Positions 1-6,257 are shown, counted from the first letter of the stretch. The stretch is DNA of 11,865 nt from Thermoplasmata archaeon (GCA_021797525.1 JAJZZQ010000090.1:1-11865); one strand, 5' to 3'. Made by a program: numbers and translations. Notes: a model not told the origin generated them from the letters alone.

Positions 1-1231
1 GAAAATAAAATTTTTAGGAGGAGCCGAAGAGGTAGGTAGGCTCGCAATCAAAATAGAAGAGGGAAATAACAGTTTTATGGTGGACTATGGTGTGGTTCCG
101 GAAAAACCTCCGGAATACCCCATGCCCTATGAGAAGGTGCAGAACATATTCATAACACATGCCCACCTTGATCACATTGGGGCAGTTCCAGTCTGCTACC
201 AGAAGGATTCGCCGGTCCTGAATGCCACTGCAATGACCGCAAGCAGCATGCGCCCGCTTCTGGAGGATTCTGTTAAGATAATGAACCTTGAAGGGTATCC
301 TGCCAGGTTCAACAAGGATGACATATCTTCACTTTTCAGTTCCATAAACACAGTAGAATATGGCAAATCTGTTGAGTTCGGAGATTTTACTGCTACACCA
401 TATTCAGCCGGGCATATCCCCGGGTCCTCCATGTGGAAATTCGACAATGCGTCCAGTACACTTGTCACCGGCGATCTGTACACATCTGACACAAATCTCC
501 TCTATGGTGCAAAGGCAGTCAAAGCCGACACCCTGATTATGGAGAGCACCTACGCCGGAAAGAACCATGAACCCCGTGAGGAGGTAACTGCCAGGCTCAA
601 ATCAAGGATAAAGGAGGTAGTTGACAACGGAGGAAAGGTGATACTCCCATCATTTGCTCTGGGAAGGACTCAGGAGCTGACAATGATTGTATCTGACCTT
701 GGCCTTAACGTTTCAGTGGATGGCATGGGAAACCTGATTACAGGTCTTTATCTGGATCTTCCGGGATTCCTCAAATCCAGGAACGCTTTCAGGAAGAGTG
801 TTGGAAGAGTTCACCAGGTCAGGGGAAGAAGGATGAGAGAATCTGTCCTTGAACACAGCGATGTTGTAATCACAACATCAGGTATGCTTGACGGTGGACC
901 TGTCCTTGGATATATCCAGGAACTTGCCTCTGATCCCAAGAGCGCCATATTCCTTTCAGGCTATCAGGTTGAAGGCACGAACGGAAGAAGCCTCCTTGAG
1001 ACTGGAATAATAAATATCGCGGGAGCTCCTGTGAAACCAGAGATGCAGGTAGAGTTCTTTGATCTCTCCGCACACGCAGGACATGATGATCTTGTCAAAT
1101 TTGTTAAGGAAGTAGATCCCAGCAGAGTAATACTCTGTCATGGTGAGGACCGGCCAAAGCTCCAGGAGGCACTGGACGGTTATGAAGTCATACTTCCAAT
1201 GAATGGGCATGAGTTTGAGCTTAAGGAGTAA
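1..1231 (+). CDS. Beta-CASP metallo-beta-lactamase RNase, archaeal CPSF-like (5' edge cut)
   Basis: Probable zinc-dependent ribonuclease for mRNA 3'-end formation or RNA decay in the cytoplasm. The frame is open from base 2 and reads KIKFLGGAEEVGR, the usual beta-strand start of this family; base 1 is g, so the true start is probably an ATG whose first two bases lie outside. A Met at base 77 is internal. Counting from that Met: HAHLDH at 28-33 (zinc ligands), GHIPGS at 112-117, TGD at 131-133, Glu156 of ESTYAG (beta-CASP motif A), SAHAGH at 331-336 (motif B) and CHGE at 354-357 (motif C). All catalytic motifs are present. There is no N-terminal KH domain, so it resembles the shorter aCPSF2/aRNase J type (about 410 residues) rather than aCPSF1. 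It ends in TAA and is followed by T-tracts. The exact subfamily is uncertain. Confidence 0.88.
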   Translation, partial: KIKFLGGAEEVGRLAIKIEEGNNSFMVDYGVVPEKPPEYPMPYEKVQNIFITHAHLDHIGAVPVCYQKDSPVLNATAMTASSMRPLLEDSVKIMNLEGYPARFNKDDISSLFSSINTVEYGKSVEFGDFTATPYSAGHIPGSSMWKFDNASSTLVTGDLYTSDTNLLYGAKAVKADTLIMESTYAGKNHEPREEVTARLKSRIKEVVDNGGKVILPSFALGRTQELTMIVSDLGLNVSVDGMGNLITGLYLDLPGFLKSRNAFRKSVGRVHQVRGRRMRESVLEHSDVVITTSGMLDGGPVLGYIQELASDPKSAIFLSGYQVEGTNGRSLLETGIINIAGAPVKPEMQVEFFDLSAHAGHDDLVKFVKEVDPSRVILCHGEDRPKLQEALDGYEVILPMNGHEFELKE

Positions 1232-1248
1232 AATCCTTGCTGTTCATC

Positions 1249-1301
1249 TTTTTTGGACGAAGATCTAATCTTTATAAAGCCGTTATTGAACCTCTTTTTT
1301 T
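1249..1301 (+). terminator. Two T-tracts after the RNase gene
   Basis: A run of six T lies at 1249-1254 and a run of seven T at 1295-1301, 18 and 64 bases past the stop codon at 1231. Archaeal RNA polymerase stops at T-rich stretches without needing a hairpin, so these are likely transcription end points for the RNase gene. The assignment rests on base composition only. A perfect 10-base palindrome, CTTTATAAAG at 1270-1279, lies between them and looks like a TATA box, but I cannot name what it would drive. Confidence 0.4.
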
Positions 1302-1357
1302 ATCAATCAATGATTTAGAGAAATTACTTCTGCCAACGATATTAAGGAATAGTGAAA

Positions 1358-1463
1358 TTCTTTTATTTTGAGGGGAAAGGGGAAATAATCATGTTTGACC
1401 CATGGTATATGAGATAAACAATTTCATCAACTAGCCCTTTAACTTTTAACGTATGGGCTTTTT
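1358..1463 (+). other. Possible 8-codon ORF followed by a weak hairpin and T-run
   Basis: ATG at 1391 opens an 8-codon frame (MFDPWYMR) ending in TAA at 1415-1417. A TATA-like CTTTTATTTT lies about 27 bases before it, the same spacing as at other genes here, and a purine-rich AGGGGAAAGGGG directly precedes it. Downstream, AGCCC (1433-1437) pairs with GGGCT (1455-1459), and the next bases run T to 1463, resembling a terminator. The layout looks like a leader peptide before the ABC gene, but such short frames are common by chance and the stem has only five pairs. Confidence 0.2.
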
Positions 1464-1490
1464 CAAGATAGAATGAGAGAAATTCTTGAA
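1462..1490. repeat. Inverted repeat TTCAAGA-N15-TCTTGAA upstream of ABC gene
   Basis: Perfect 7-base arms at 1462-1468 and 1484-1490 are separated by 15 bases. The element sits 32-53 bases before the two candidate starts of the ABC ATPase gene (1522 and 1543), overlapping or just ahead of where a promoter should be. It could be an operator for a dimeric regulator or an RNA hairpin. A TTGAAC also repeats at 1486-1491 and 1497-1502, one helical turn apart. No regulator is identified. Confidence 0.35.
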
Positions 1491-1521
1491 CATTTATTGA
1501 ACCTCAGGGTAAATTTTCATA

Positions 1522-2298
1522 TTGGAAAGTCATTCCCATGGGATGCCGGAAATACTCTCATTTGAACATGCACACATGGAATATTCTACAAAACGTGCAA
1601 AACTTGTTTCAGTGGGAGATGTTTCCTTCAAAGTAAACCAGAATGAATTTGTCACACTCATTGGTCCATCAGGGTGCGGGAAATCCACCCTTATAAACAT
1701 GGTACTTGGCCTTGTTAAACCAAGTTCAGGATCCGTGCTGATTTCAGGAAAACCTGTTGAGCAGCATACCAGCAGAATTGGTGTCGTTTTTCAGAATGCT
1801 GCACTGTTCCCATGGCTTGATATACAGCACAATGTAGAGGTTGTTCTTGAGCCCCTTATTCGGGACAAACAGGAAAGAACAGCAACGGCACTGAAATTCA
1901 TGAAAATGGTTGGAATAGACGGATTCGAAAGGGCTTATCCTAAAGAGCTTTCTGGCGGAATGAAGCAGAGAGTCTCCATTGCGCGTGCTCTCGCAACTTC
2001 ACCTGATCTTCTGATCCTTGACGAACCGTTTGTTGGGCTTGATGTATTCTCTGCTCAGGCATTAAGAGAGGAACTTCTTGATCTATGGGAATCCCCGGAG
2101 ACCCCGCCTCATACCGTCCTTATGGTCACACACAATGTTGATGAAGCTGTTCAGCTGAGTGATCGGCTCATAATCCTAAGCAGAAGGCCGAGCCATGTTG
2201 TTGCCGAGATGAAAATTGATCTCGAAAGGCCACGGAACACCAGGGAAACAGAGTTTTACCAGAAGGTGGATGAAGTGGTAAGTGTAATGTCTCCATGA
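1522..2298 (+). CDS. ABC transporter ATPase, nitrate/sulfonate/taurine (NitT/TauT) family
   Basis: ATP-hydrolysing subunit of an importer of the COG1116 type (SsuB/TauB/NrtD relatives), acting on the inner face of the membrane. From the TTG start: Walker A GPSGCGKST at 48-56, Q-loop Gln91, signature LSGGMKQR at 143-150, Walker B LLILDEP at 163-169, D-loop near 172-174, switch His204. All parts needed for catalysis are present and the length (about 250) is normal. The start is uncertain: TTG at 1522 adds seven residues to an ATG at 1543, which gives MPEILSFEHA; neither has a clear Shine-Dalgarno, and the AT-rich stretch at 1511-1523 would suit a leaderless start at 1543. No permease or substrate-binding gene lies beside it: the next gene is convergent MarC, 17 bases away. 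The substrate therefore cannot be named. Confidence 0.85.
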   Translation: MESHSHGMPEILSFEHAHMEYSTKRAKLVSVGDVSFKVNQNEFVTLIGPSGCGKSTLINMVLGLVKPSSGSVLISGKPVEQHTSRIGVVFQNAALFPWLDIQHNVEVVLEPLIRDKQERTATALKFMKMVGIDGFERAYPKELSGGMKQRVSIARALATSPDLLILDEPFVGLDVFSAQALREELLDLWESPETPPHTVLMVTHNVDEAVQLSDRLIILSRRPSHVVAEMKIDLERPRNTRETEFYQKVDEVVSVMSP

Positions 2299-2315
2299 AT
2301 ATGTACCTGCCGAGC

Positions 2316-2924
2316 CTATTTTATTAAGCTGAACGATTGCAGTGCTATTATAAAGAACTGAATTGCTACACCAGCCACAAGTAGCCCGAATATTCTGGTG
2401 AGTGCTTTCATCACTTTGTCTCCAAGGACACGAAGTATTTTTGATGAGAATATGAAGAATATGTAGATGATAAGCATAAGTATTATCACAGAGGCAATTG
2501 TGAATATGTCATCATATATGGACCCCTTCATGAGTATTATGACAAGTGAAATTGCCCCGGGACCAGCAATGAAAGGTGTGGCAAATGGGACTATGCCCAT
2601 ATCATAATCGATCTTCCCTCCCATCGACTTTGGCCTGTCTCCTTCCCTTACCATCTCTATACCCATTATCAGAAGGATAAGCCCTCCAGCAATCTCAAGT
2701 GCCTCAATTGAAATTCCGAAGTAGTACAGTATATAGGAGCCGAGAATGGCGAACATTATCAGTATCATTCCACCATATAGAGTTGCATCCCTTGTTACAG
2801 TCCTTCGGCTCTTCTGATCCATCGAGCCTGTCATTGCGATGAACAAGACCAGACTGCCAAATGGATCAATAACGACGAAAAGCCTGACAAAAATGCCAAG
2901 AAAATCCAGTCCAAGGGATGTCAA
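2316..2924 (-). CDS. MarC family (UPF0056) integral membrane protein
   Basis: Multi-pass inner membrane protein of 202 residues with about six hydrophobic helices, the normal size and shape for this family. Family landmarks visible are VIDPFGSLVLF (residues 18-28), VPFATPFIAGPGAIS around 112-126 and the terminal RIFGLLVAGVAIQFF. Despite the name, MarC proteins have no established role in drug resistance and their function is unknown. The start is TTG at 2924; upstream in frame there is no ATG or GTG before a stop at 2949-2951, so this is the best start. A TATA-like TTTTAATA lies 26 bases before it, consistent with a leaderless mRNA. It lies downstream of the MetE-like gene on the same strand (64-base gap) but appears to have its own promoter. 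It converges on the ABC gene. Confidence 0.85.
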   Translation of the reverse strand: MTSLGLDFLGIFVRLFVVIDPFGSLVLFIAMTGSMDQKSRRTVTRDATLYGGMILIMFAILGSYILYYFGISIEALEIAGGLILLIMGIEMVREGDRPKSMGGKIDYDMGIVPFATPFIAGPGAISLVIILMKGSIYDDIFTIASVIILMLIIYIFFIFSSKILRVLGDKVMKALTRIFGLLVAGVAIQFFIIALQSFSLIK

Positions 2925-2946
2925 TGCCCCCGTAATATTGATAGAA

Positions 2947-2954
2947 TATTAAAA
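2947..2954 (-). promoter_or_regulatory. TATA-like box for the MarC gene
   Basis: On the minus strand the bases read TTTTAATA, centred 26 bases before the TTG start at 2924. That is the expected distance for an archaeal TATA box if transcription begins at the start codon. It is supported by the lack of a well-spaced Shine-Dalgarno; GGGGG lies only two bases before the TTG. Confidence 0.45.
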
Positions 2955-2960
2955 TTCGAT

Positions 2961-2977
2961 GGAAATTAAAAATTTCC
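2961..2977. repeat. Perfect 17-base palindrome between MetE-like and MarC genes
   Basis: GGAAATT-AAA-AATTTCC has perfect 7-base arms and a 3-base loop. It lies 12 bases past the stop of the MetE-like gene and just upstream of the presumed MarC TATA box. On the minus strand it includes a run of five T. It may end the metE-like transcript, or act as an operator for the MarC promoter. Confidence 0.4.
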
Positions 2978-2988
2978 TCCAAGATGGG

Positions 2989-4140
2989 CTACTCTGAGAG
3001 CCTTGCCCCCAGTGCAAGAGATTTCAATTTTTTTACCGCTATAGACCTGGGTACACTTCCGAGGCCGGAGAATGTTTCAAAGCCGCAGTCCGTTCCCCCC
3101 ATGACCCTCTCTGGGCCTAGTTCATCTATATCGGCAAGATTCCTCAACTTCAGGTAGACAGTTTCAGGTGTCTCAACAAAGGGGGATTTAACATCTATTA
3201 CTCCTGCTGCAATCTTCATATGCTTTGGCCAGCCATGTTCCCGTGTGTATTTTTTTATGATCAGTGGATCTCCAGCATGCCTGGCGTTTGCCATCTCTCC
3301 CACAATTGTTCCGGCCTTCAGTTTTAGAATTTCCGGCAAGACCATTGAATAGTCCGGATCCGTCAGATGAGATGAGGGATAATTTCCGTAACAGTAATGG
3401 ACCCTGATTCTTTCCTGGGGAAGCCCTGCAATGGCCTCATTTATTGCCTGTACATGCAGAGGCAAAACCTTTGCAAAGTCTCTGGCCCAGTCGACGCCCA
3501 GGCTTCTGGCCATGGCCAGATCGGGGGCGTCTATCTGGAGATCGGCACCTTCGACTGAAAGAATTGCACGATATTCCTTTGCAAGCTGTTTAGAAAGGTC
3601 GAAAAGGAATTCTTCATGATTATGATAGGCTTTTCCAGGGGGATAGAACACAGTTATTACTCCTGGTGAGGGTGCAGGGATGAATATTTTTGATGCCCCC
3701 TTCTTCTTTGCAATTCCCACTGAGTTTTCTGTCTCACCTCTTGCCAGCTTCTCTCCGGTGTAGACCAGTGGGCTTTCAATCTCCGCTAGATCAAATGCCT
3801 TAGCCTCAGAGATGACTTTTGCCATTGCCGGATTCGCCTCCGTTAGCTCCCTGTAAAAATCCTGAGAAAATTCCTGAGAGGATTTCCTTGAAGAGGAGAA
3901 CCCTGAAAATCTGTTTGGAATATATGTTGTGTAGCCTGATTTTCGAACCTCTCCATTGCTGATCCAGTCAAGTCCGAATTCCAATGAATCAGGATGCAGC
4001 TGGTCATCCATTGCAAACTCCTCACCTCTGTTTATAGCATCAATGTGAGATTCATCAATTTCCCCTGTCTTCGTTTTCCTGAGAAGTTCTTCTATTTCCG
4101 GTGTTCTGAAATAACTACCGGTCATTGTTGTCTTGAACAT
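2989..4140 (-). CDS. MetE-like zinc methyltransferase, C-terminal (core) domain only
   Basis: Member of the cobalamin-independent methionine synthase family (COG0620; MetE C-terminal domain, TIM barrel), predicted to move a methyl group to a thiol such as homocysteine. The zinc ligands can be placed: His248 and Cys250 in VHYCYG, Glu282 in GEMANARH and Cys352 in GGTDCGF. LQIDAPDLA at 201-209 matches the barrel strand IQIDEPALR of MetE. At 383 residues it lacks the N-terminal half of bacterial MetE (about 750 residues), like archaeal core MetE proteins and bacterial YxjG paralogues. The SNGEVRKSGYTTYIPNRFSGF region (61-81, described here by its ends SNGEVRK and RFSGF) resembles YxjG. The methyl donor, which may be a corrinoid or a folate, cannot be read from sequence. 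The ATG start is supported by a TATA-like box 25 bases upstream; the gene is divergent from agl3. Confidence 0.82.
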   Translation of the reverse strand: MFKTTMTGSYFRTPEIEELLRKTKTGEIDESHIDAINRGEEFAMDDQLHPDSLEFGLDWISNGEVRKSGYTTYIPNRFSGFSSSRKSSQEFSQDFYRELTEANPAMAKVISEAKAFDLAEIESPLVYTGEKLARGETENSVGIAKKKGASKIFIPAPSPGVITVFYPPGKAYHNHEEFLFDLSKQLAKEYRAILSVEGADLQIDAPDLAMARSLGVDWARDFAKVLPLHVQAINEAIAGLPQERIRVHYCYGNYPSSHLTDPDYSMVLPEILKLKAGTIVGEMANARHAGDPLIIKKYTREHGWPKHMKIAAGVIDVKSPFVETPETVYLKLRNLADIDELGPERVMGGTDCGFETFSGLGSVPRSIAVKKLKSLALGARLSE

Positions 4141-4160
4141 GAATAATGATTGAGCGGTAT

Positions 4161-4168
4161 GATAAAAA
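4161..4168 (-). promoter_or_regulatory. TATA-like box for the MetE-like gene
   Basis: The minus strand reads TTTTTATC centred about 25 bases before the ATG at 4140, fitting a leaderless start. It lies in the 113-base divergent control region shared with the UDP-sulfoquinovose synthase gene (4141-4253). Confidence 0.5.
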
Positions 4169-4223
4169 TGGTTATAGATATACTATTATTCTGGGTAATA
4201 GTATCTTTCCCAAGGCTTCAAAA

Positions 4224-4231
4224 TTTTATTA
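4224..4231 (+). promoter_or_regulatory. TATA-like box for agl3
   Basis: TTTTATTA is centred 26-27 bases before the GTG at 4254. This spacing fits leaderless transcription from that GTG and argues against the longer frame starting at 4146, because the box would lie inside it. A weak AGGT at 4246-4249 just before the GTG could also serve as a ribosome site. Confidence 0.5.
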
Positions 4232-4253
4232 TCAAAAGGATGATCAGGTACAT

Positions 4254-5429
4254 GTGAAAATACTGATAATGGGGGCTGATGGATATATCGGCTGGCCACT
4301 TTTGCTGAGGGAATCCTTAAAGGGGCATGAAGTTGCTGCCCTTGACAATTATTTTACAAGAAGGAGAGTTAAAGAAGTGGGCTCAGATTCTGTTTCACCC
4401 ATCCTTTCTCTGTCTGCAAGGTTAAAGAAACTTTCATCCATAACCGGGATGGAATATCCGTTATACAGGGGGAATGCCAGCAATCCTTCCTTTCTGCTGA
4501 ATTCTGTAAAGGAATTCAGGCCCGATGCGATTGTGCATCTTGCTGAGCAGAGGTCTGCTCCATATTCTATGCTTGGGCTGAAACAGGCTTCTGCAACAAT
4601 GAGCAACAACATCATCAGCACAATAAATCTCATATATGCGGTTAAGGAATATGTCCCGGATGCCCACATACTCAAGCTTGGTACCATGGGGGAATACGGA
4701 ACTCCAAACATTGACATTCCAGAGGGGTTCTTTGATGTCAGTTACAATGGGAGAAAAGATTTCCTCCCATTCCCGAAGCAGGCTGGCTCATGGTATCACT
4801 GGACAAAAGTTCATGATTCAAATAACCTGATGTTTGCCAACAGACTCTGGAAAACCAGAATTACAGATGTTATGCAGGGCGTTGTTTATGGAACAAGGAC
4901 CAGAGAGATCACTGAAACCGGCCTTTTTACAAGATTCGACATAGATGAAGTATGGGGGACAGCCCTGAACCGTTTCTGTGCACAGGCTGTAGCAGGCCTT
5001 CCCATAACTCCATACGGCAAGGGTGGCCAGACCAGAGGATTCCTTTCTCTGGAGGACAGCATTAACTGCCTGGATATTGCACTGCACAAACCCCCCTCAA
5101 CTGGTGAATACAGAGTTTTCAACCAGTTTGACGAGCACTACAGTGTAAGATATCTCGCTGATACCGTGAAGAAGGTCTATGAATCAAAAACTAACAGGGA
5201 AGCGGAAATAGTGAATGTTGAAAACCCCAGACTTGAGCTGGAGGAACATTACTATAACCCGGAACATAAGAAACTCAAAGACCTTGGATACGTCCCTTCT
5301 GGAACTCTTGAGGACGAACTCAAGGTGATACTTGATGATCTTGAAGTATGGAAGGAAAGGATTCTCTCACTCAGGAAAGTAATAACCCCTAAAACTTTCT
5401 GGAGCAGAAGCCAGGTCAACATCCTCTGA
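4254..5429 (+). CDS. agl3: UDP-sulfoquinovose synthase (Agl3/SQD1 family)
   Basis: NAD-dependent short-chain dehydrogenase/epimerase-fold enzyme that joins sulfite to UDP-glucose to give UDP-sulfoquinovose. With GTG at 4254 as residue 1 (391 residues, normal length): Rossmann motif GADGYIG at 7-13, GTMGEYGTP at 143-151 with catalytic Thr144, and Tyr181/Lys185 in YHWTK, nearly the same numbers as Thr145, Tyr182 and Lys186 of plant SQD1. KGGQTRGFLSLEDS and GTALNRFCAQA are further family signatures. An ATG at 4146 in the same frame would add 36 residues unlike any Rossmann leader; MKILIMGADGYIG is the usual family start, so I reject the longer form. In Sulfolobus the homologue Agl3 feeds protein N-glycosylation; plants and bacteria use SQD1 for sulfolipid. 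The convergent nucleotidyltransferase could supply UDP-glucose. The last 14 bases overlap that gene's end. Confidence 0.92.
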   Translation: MKILIMGADGYIGWPLLLRESLKGHEVAALDNYFTRRRVKEVGSDSVSPILSLSARLKKLSSITGMEYPLYRGNASNPSFLLNSVKEFRPDAIVHLAEQRSAPYSMLGLKQASATMSNNIISTINLIYAVKEYVPDAHILKLGTMGEYGTPNIDIPEGFFDVSYNGRKDFLPFPKQAGSWYHWTKVHDSNNLMFANRLWKTRITDVMQGVVYGTRTREITETGLFTRFDIDEVWGTALNRFCAQAVAGLPITPYGKGGQTRGFLSLEDSINCLDIALHKPPSTGEYRVFNQFDEHYSVRYLADTVKKVYESKTNREAEIVNVENPRLELEEHYYNPEHKKLKDLGYVPSGTLEDELKVILDDLEVWKERILSLRKVITPKTFWSRSQVNIL

Positions 5430-6165
5430 GTTCTGACTCCTCAAGGGATCTCCTTAGCACATCTACATATCTTTTGGCTCTGCCAACACTTAACCATTTT
5501 TCTCTTTGTACAATTCTTGCTGTAACTTCATTTCCGTTCTGAATGGACATGTTTATTGCCGGTGTAAGCTCTCCACCTGTTTTTGCTGTTTCCTTTAGAT
5601 TCTCCATCACATCTGAGTTGAGAAAATATAGTGCACAGAGGCCGTATTCTGATCTTGGATTGGCTGGTTTCTCATCTACCGCCAGGATCCTTATCTCATG
5701 GCCGGACTGATCGATGAGCGGGCATCCGTAATTTTTAGGGTTGTCAACCTTCATTATATTCAGGGTACTCCTGTGCTTAAATTCCCCAGAAACGGCGGAA
5801 TTTATAAATGATCCTCCATCCATCATGTACCCATCTCCAGCATTGAGTATGAAATCCTCTCCAGAGACGAAATCGCCTGCCATAAGGACTGCATTCCCAT
5901 ATCCATCAGCTCTGGGCTGGTAGATAATTTCCACATCAGGAAATTCACTCGCAATATACGTCTGTGTAATCATATCTTTCGGGTTTATCACACATGCAAT
6001 ATCCTTCACCCCGGAATTGACCATTCCAGTGATTATGCAGTCAAGGACCGGTCTCAGGACTATCCTCCCATCACGGCAATCGTAGAGCGGAAGCATTTCT
6101 TTCCTGAATTTCCCATCAAGTCCTGACCTGGTCCCGAGACCAGCCGCTGTAATAACACCCTTCAT
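5416..6165 (-). CDS. UTP-glucose-1-phosphate uridylyltransferase-like nucleotidyltransferase
   Basis: Sugar-phosphate nucleotidyltransferase of the GalU/RmlA fold, predicted to make an NDP-sugar (most likely UDP-glucose) and pyrophosphate. From the ATG at 6165 it has 249 residues: the N-terminal loop AAGLGTR at 7-13 followed by FRKEMLPL (the PKEMLP lysine motif), QPRADGYGNAV (base and sugar binding), LNAGDGYM where the metal-binding Asp sits, VDEKP and GGELTPAI. A TTG at 6174 would add three residues; I prefer ATG because MKGVITAAG is the typical family start and a TATA-like GATAATAATC lies 27 bases upstream. It is shorter than bacterial GalU (about 300). The nucleotide and sugar are inferred from its neighbour, which needs UDP-glucose; a thymidylyltransferase or other hexose-1-phosphate specificity remains possible. 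It is divergent from the BadF-type kinase. Confidence 0.8.
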   Translation of the reverse strand: MKGVITAAGLGTRSGLDGKFRKEMLPLYDCRDGRIVLRPVLDCIITGMVNSGVKDIACVINPKDMITQTYIASEFPDVEIIYQPRADGYGNAVLMAGDFVSGEDFILNAGDGYMMDGGSFINSAVSGEFKHRSTLNIMKVDNPKNYGCPLIDQSGHEIRILAVDEKPANPRSEYGLCALYFLNSDVMENLKETAKTGGELTPAINMSIQNGNEVTARIVQREKWLSVGRAKRYVDVLRRSLEESELRGC

Positions 6166-6187
6166 ATTTTCCAATAGAGCTTTGAGT

Positions 6188-6197
6188 GATTATTATC
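6188..6197 (-). promoter_or_regulatory. TATA-like box for the nucleotidyltransferase gene
   Basis: The minus strand reads GATAATAATC centred 27 bases before the ATG at 6165. It is weaker than the other boxes in the window. It lies in the roughly 90-base divergent region before the sugar kinase, and also inside a longer kinase frame opening with GTG at 6186, which is another reason to reject that start. Confidence 0.35.
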
Positions 6198-6257
6198 TTT
6201 ACATACCTGGGATCAGAGTTTTCTAAAATATCAGTCCCCAAAAATAGAATACATCAA

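Larger units (their letters stand above)
1283..1505. repeat. 12-bp direct repeat flanking a 199-bp AT-rich segment
   Basis: The 12-mer TTATTGAACCTC occurs at 1283-1294 and again, identical, at 1494-1505. Both copies lie in the non-coding gap between the RNase and ABC genes. The 199 bases between them (1295-1493) are AT-rich and hold no recognisable transposase or clear terminal inverted repeats. The copies could be binding sites for one regulator or the footprint of a small insertion. A chance 12-mer match within a 300-base gap is unlikely but possible. Confidence 0.5.

Noticed and set aside
1391..1417. Treating MFDPWYMR as a confirmed gene
   Set aside because: Eight codons are too few to support coding without conservation data; kept only as a low-confidence possible leader.
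4146..4253. N-terminal 36-residue extension of the UDP-sulfoquinovose synthase
   Set aside because: It is unlike any Rossmann-fold leader, contains the TATA-like box for the GTG at 4254 and overlaps the divergent promoter of the MetE-like gene.
4349..4717. Minus-strand 122-residue frame within agl3
   Set aside because: It is antisense to conserved catalytic motifs of Agl3 and has no recognisable domain.
6186..6257. GTG start for the BadF-type kinase, adding 24 residues
   Set aside because: It would start inside the promoter of the divergent nucleotidyltransferase, and the family normally begins a few residues before the DGG motif, as given by ATG 6258 or 6273.
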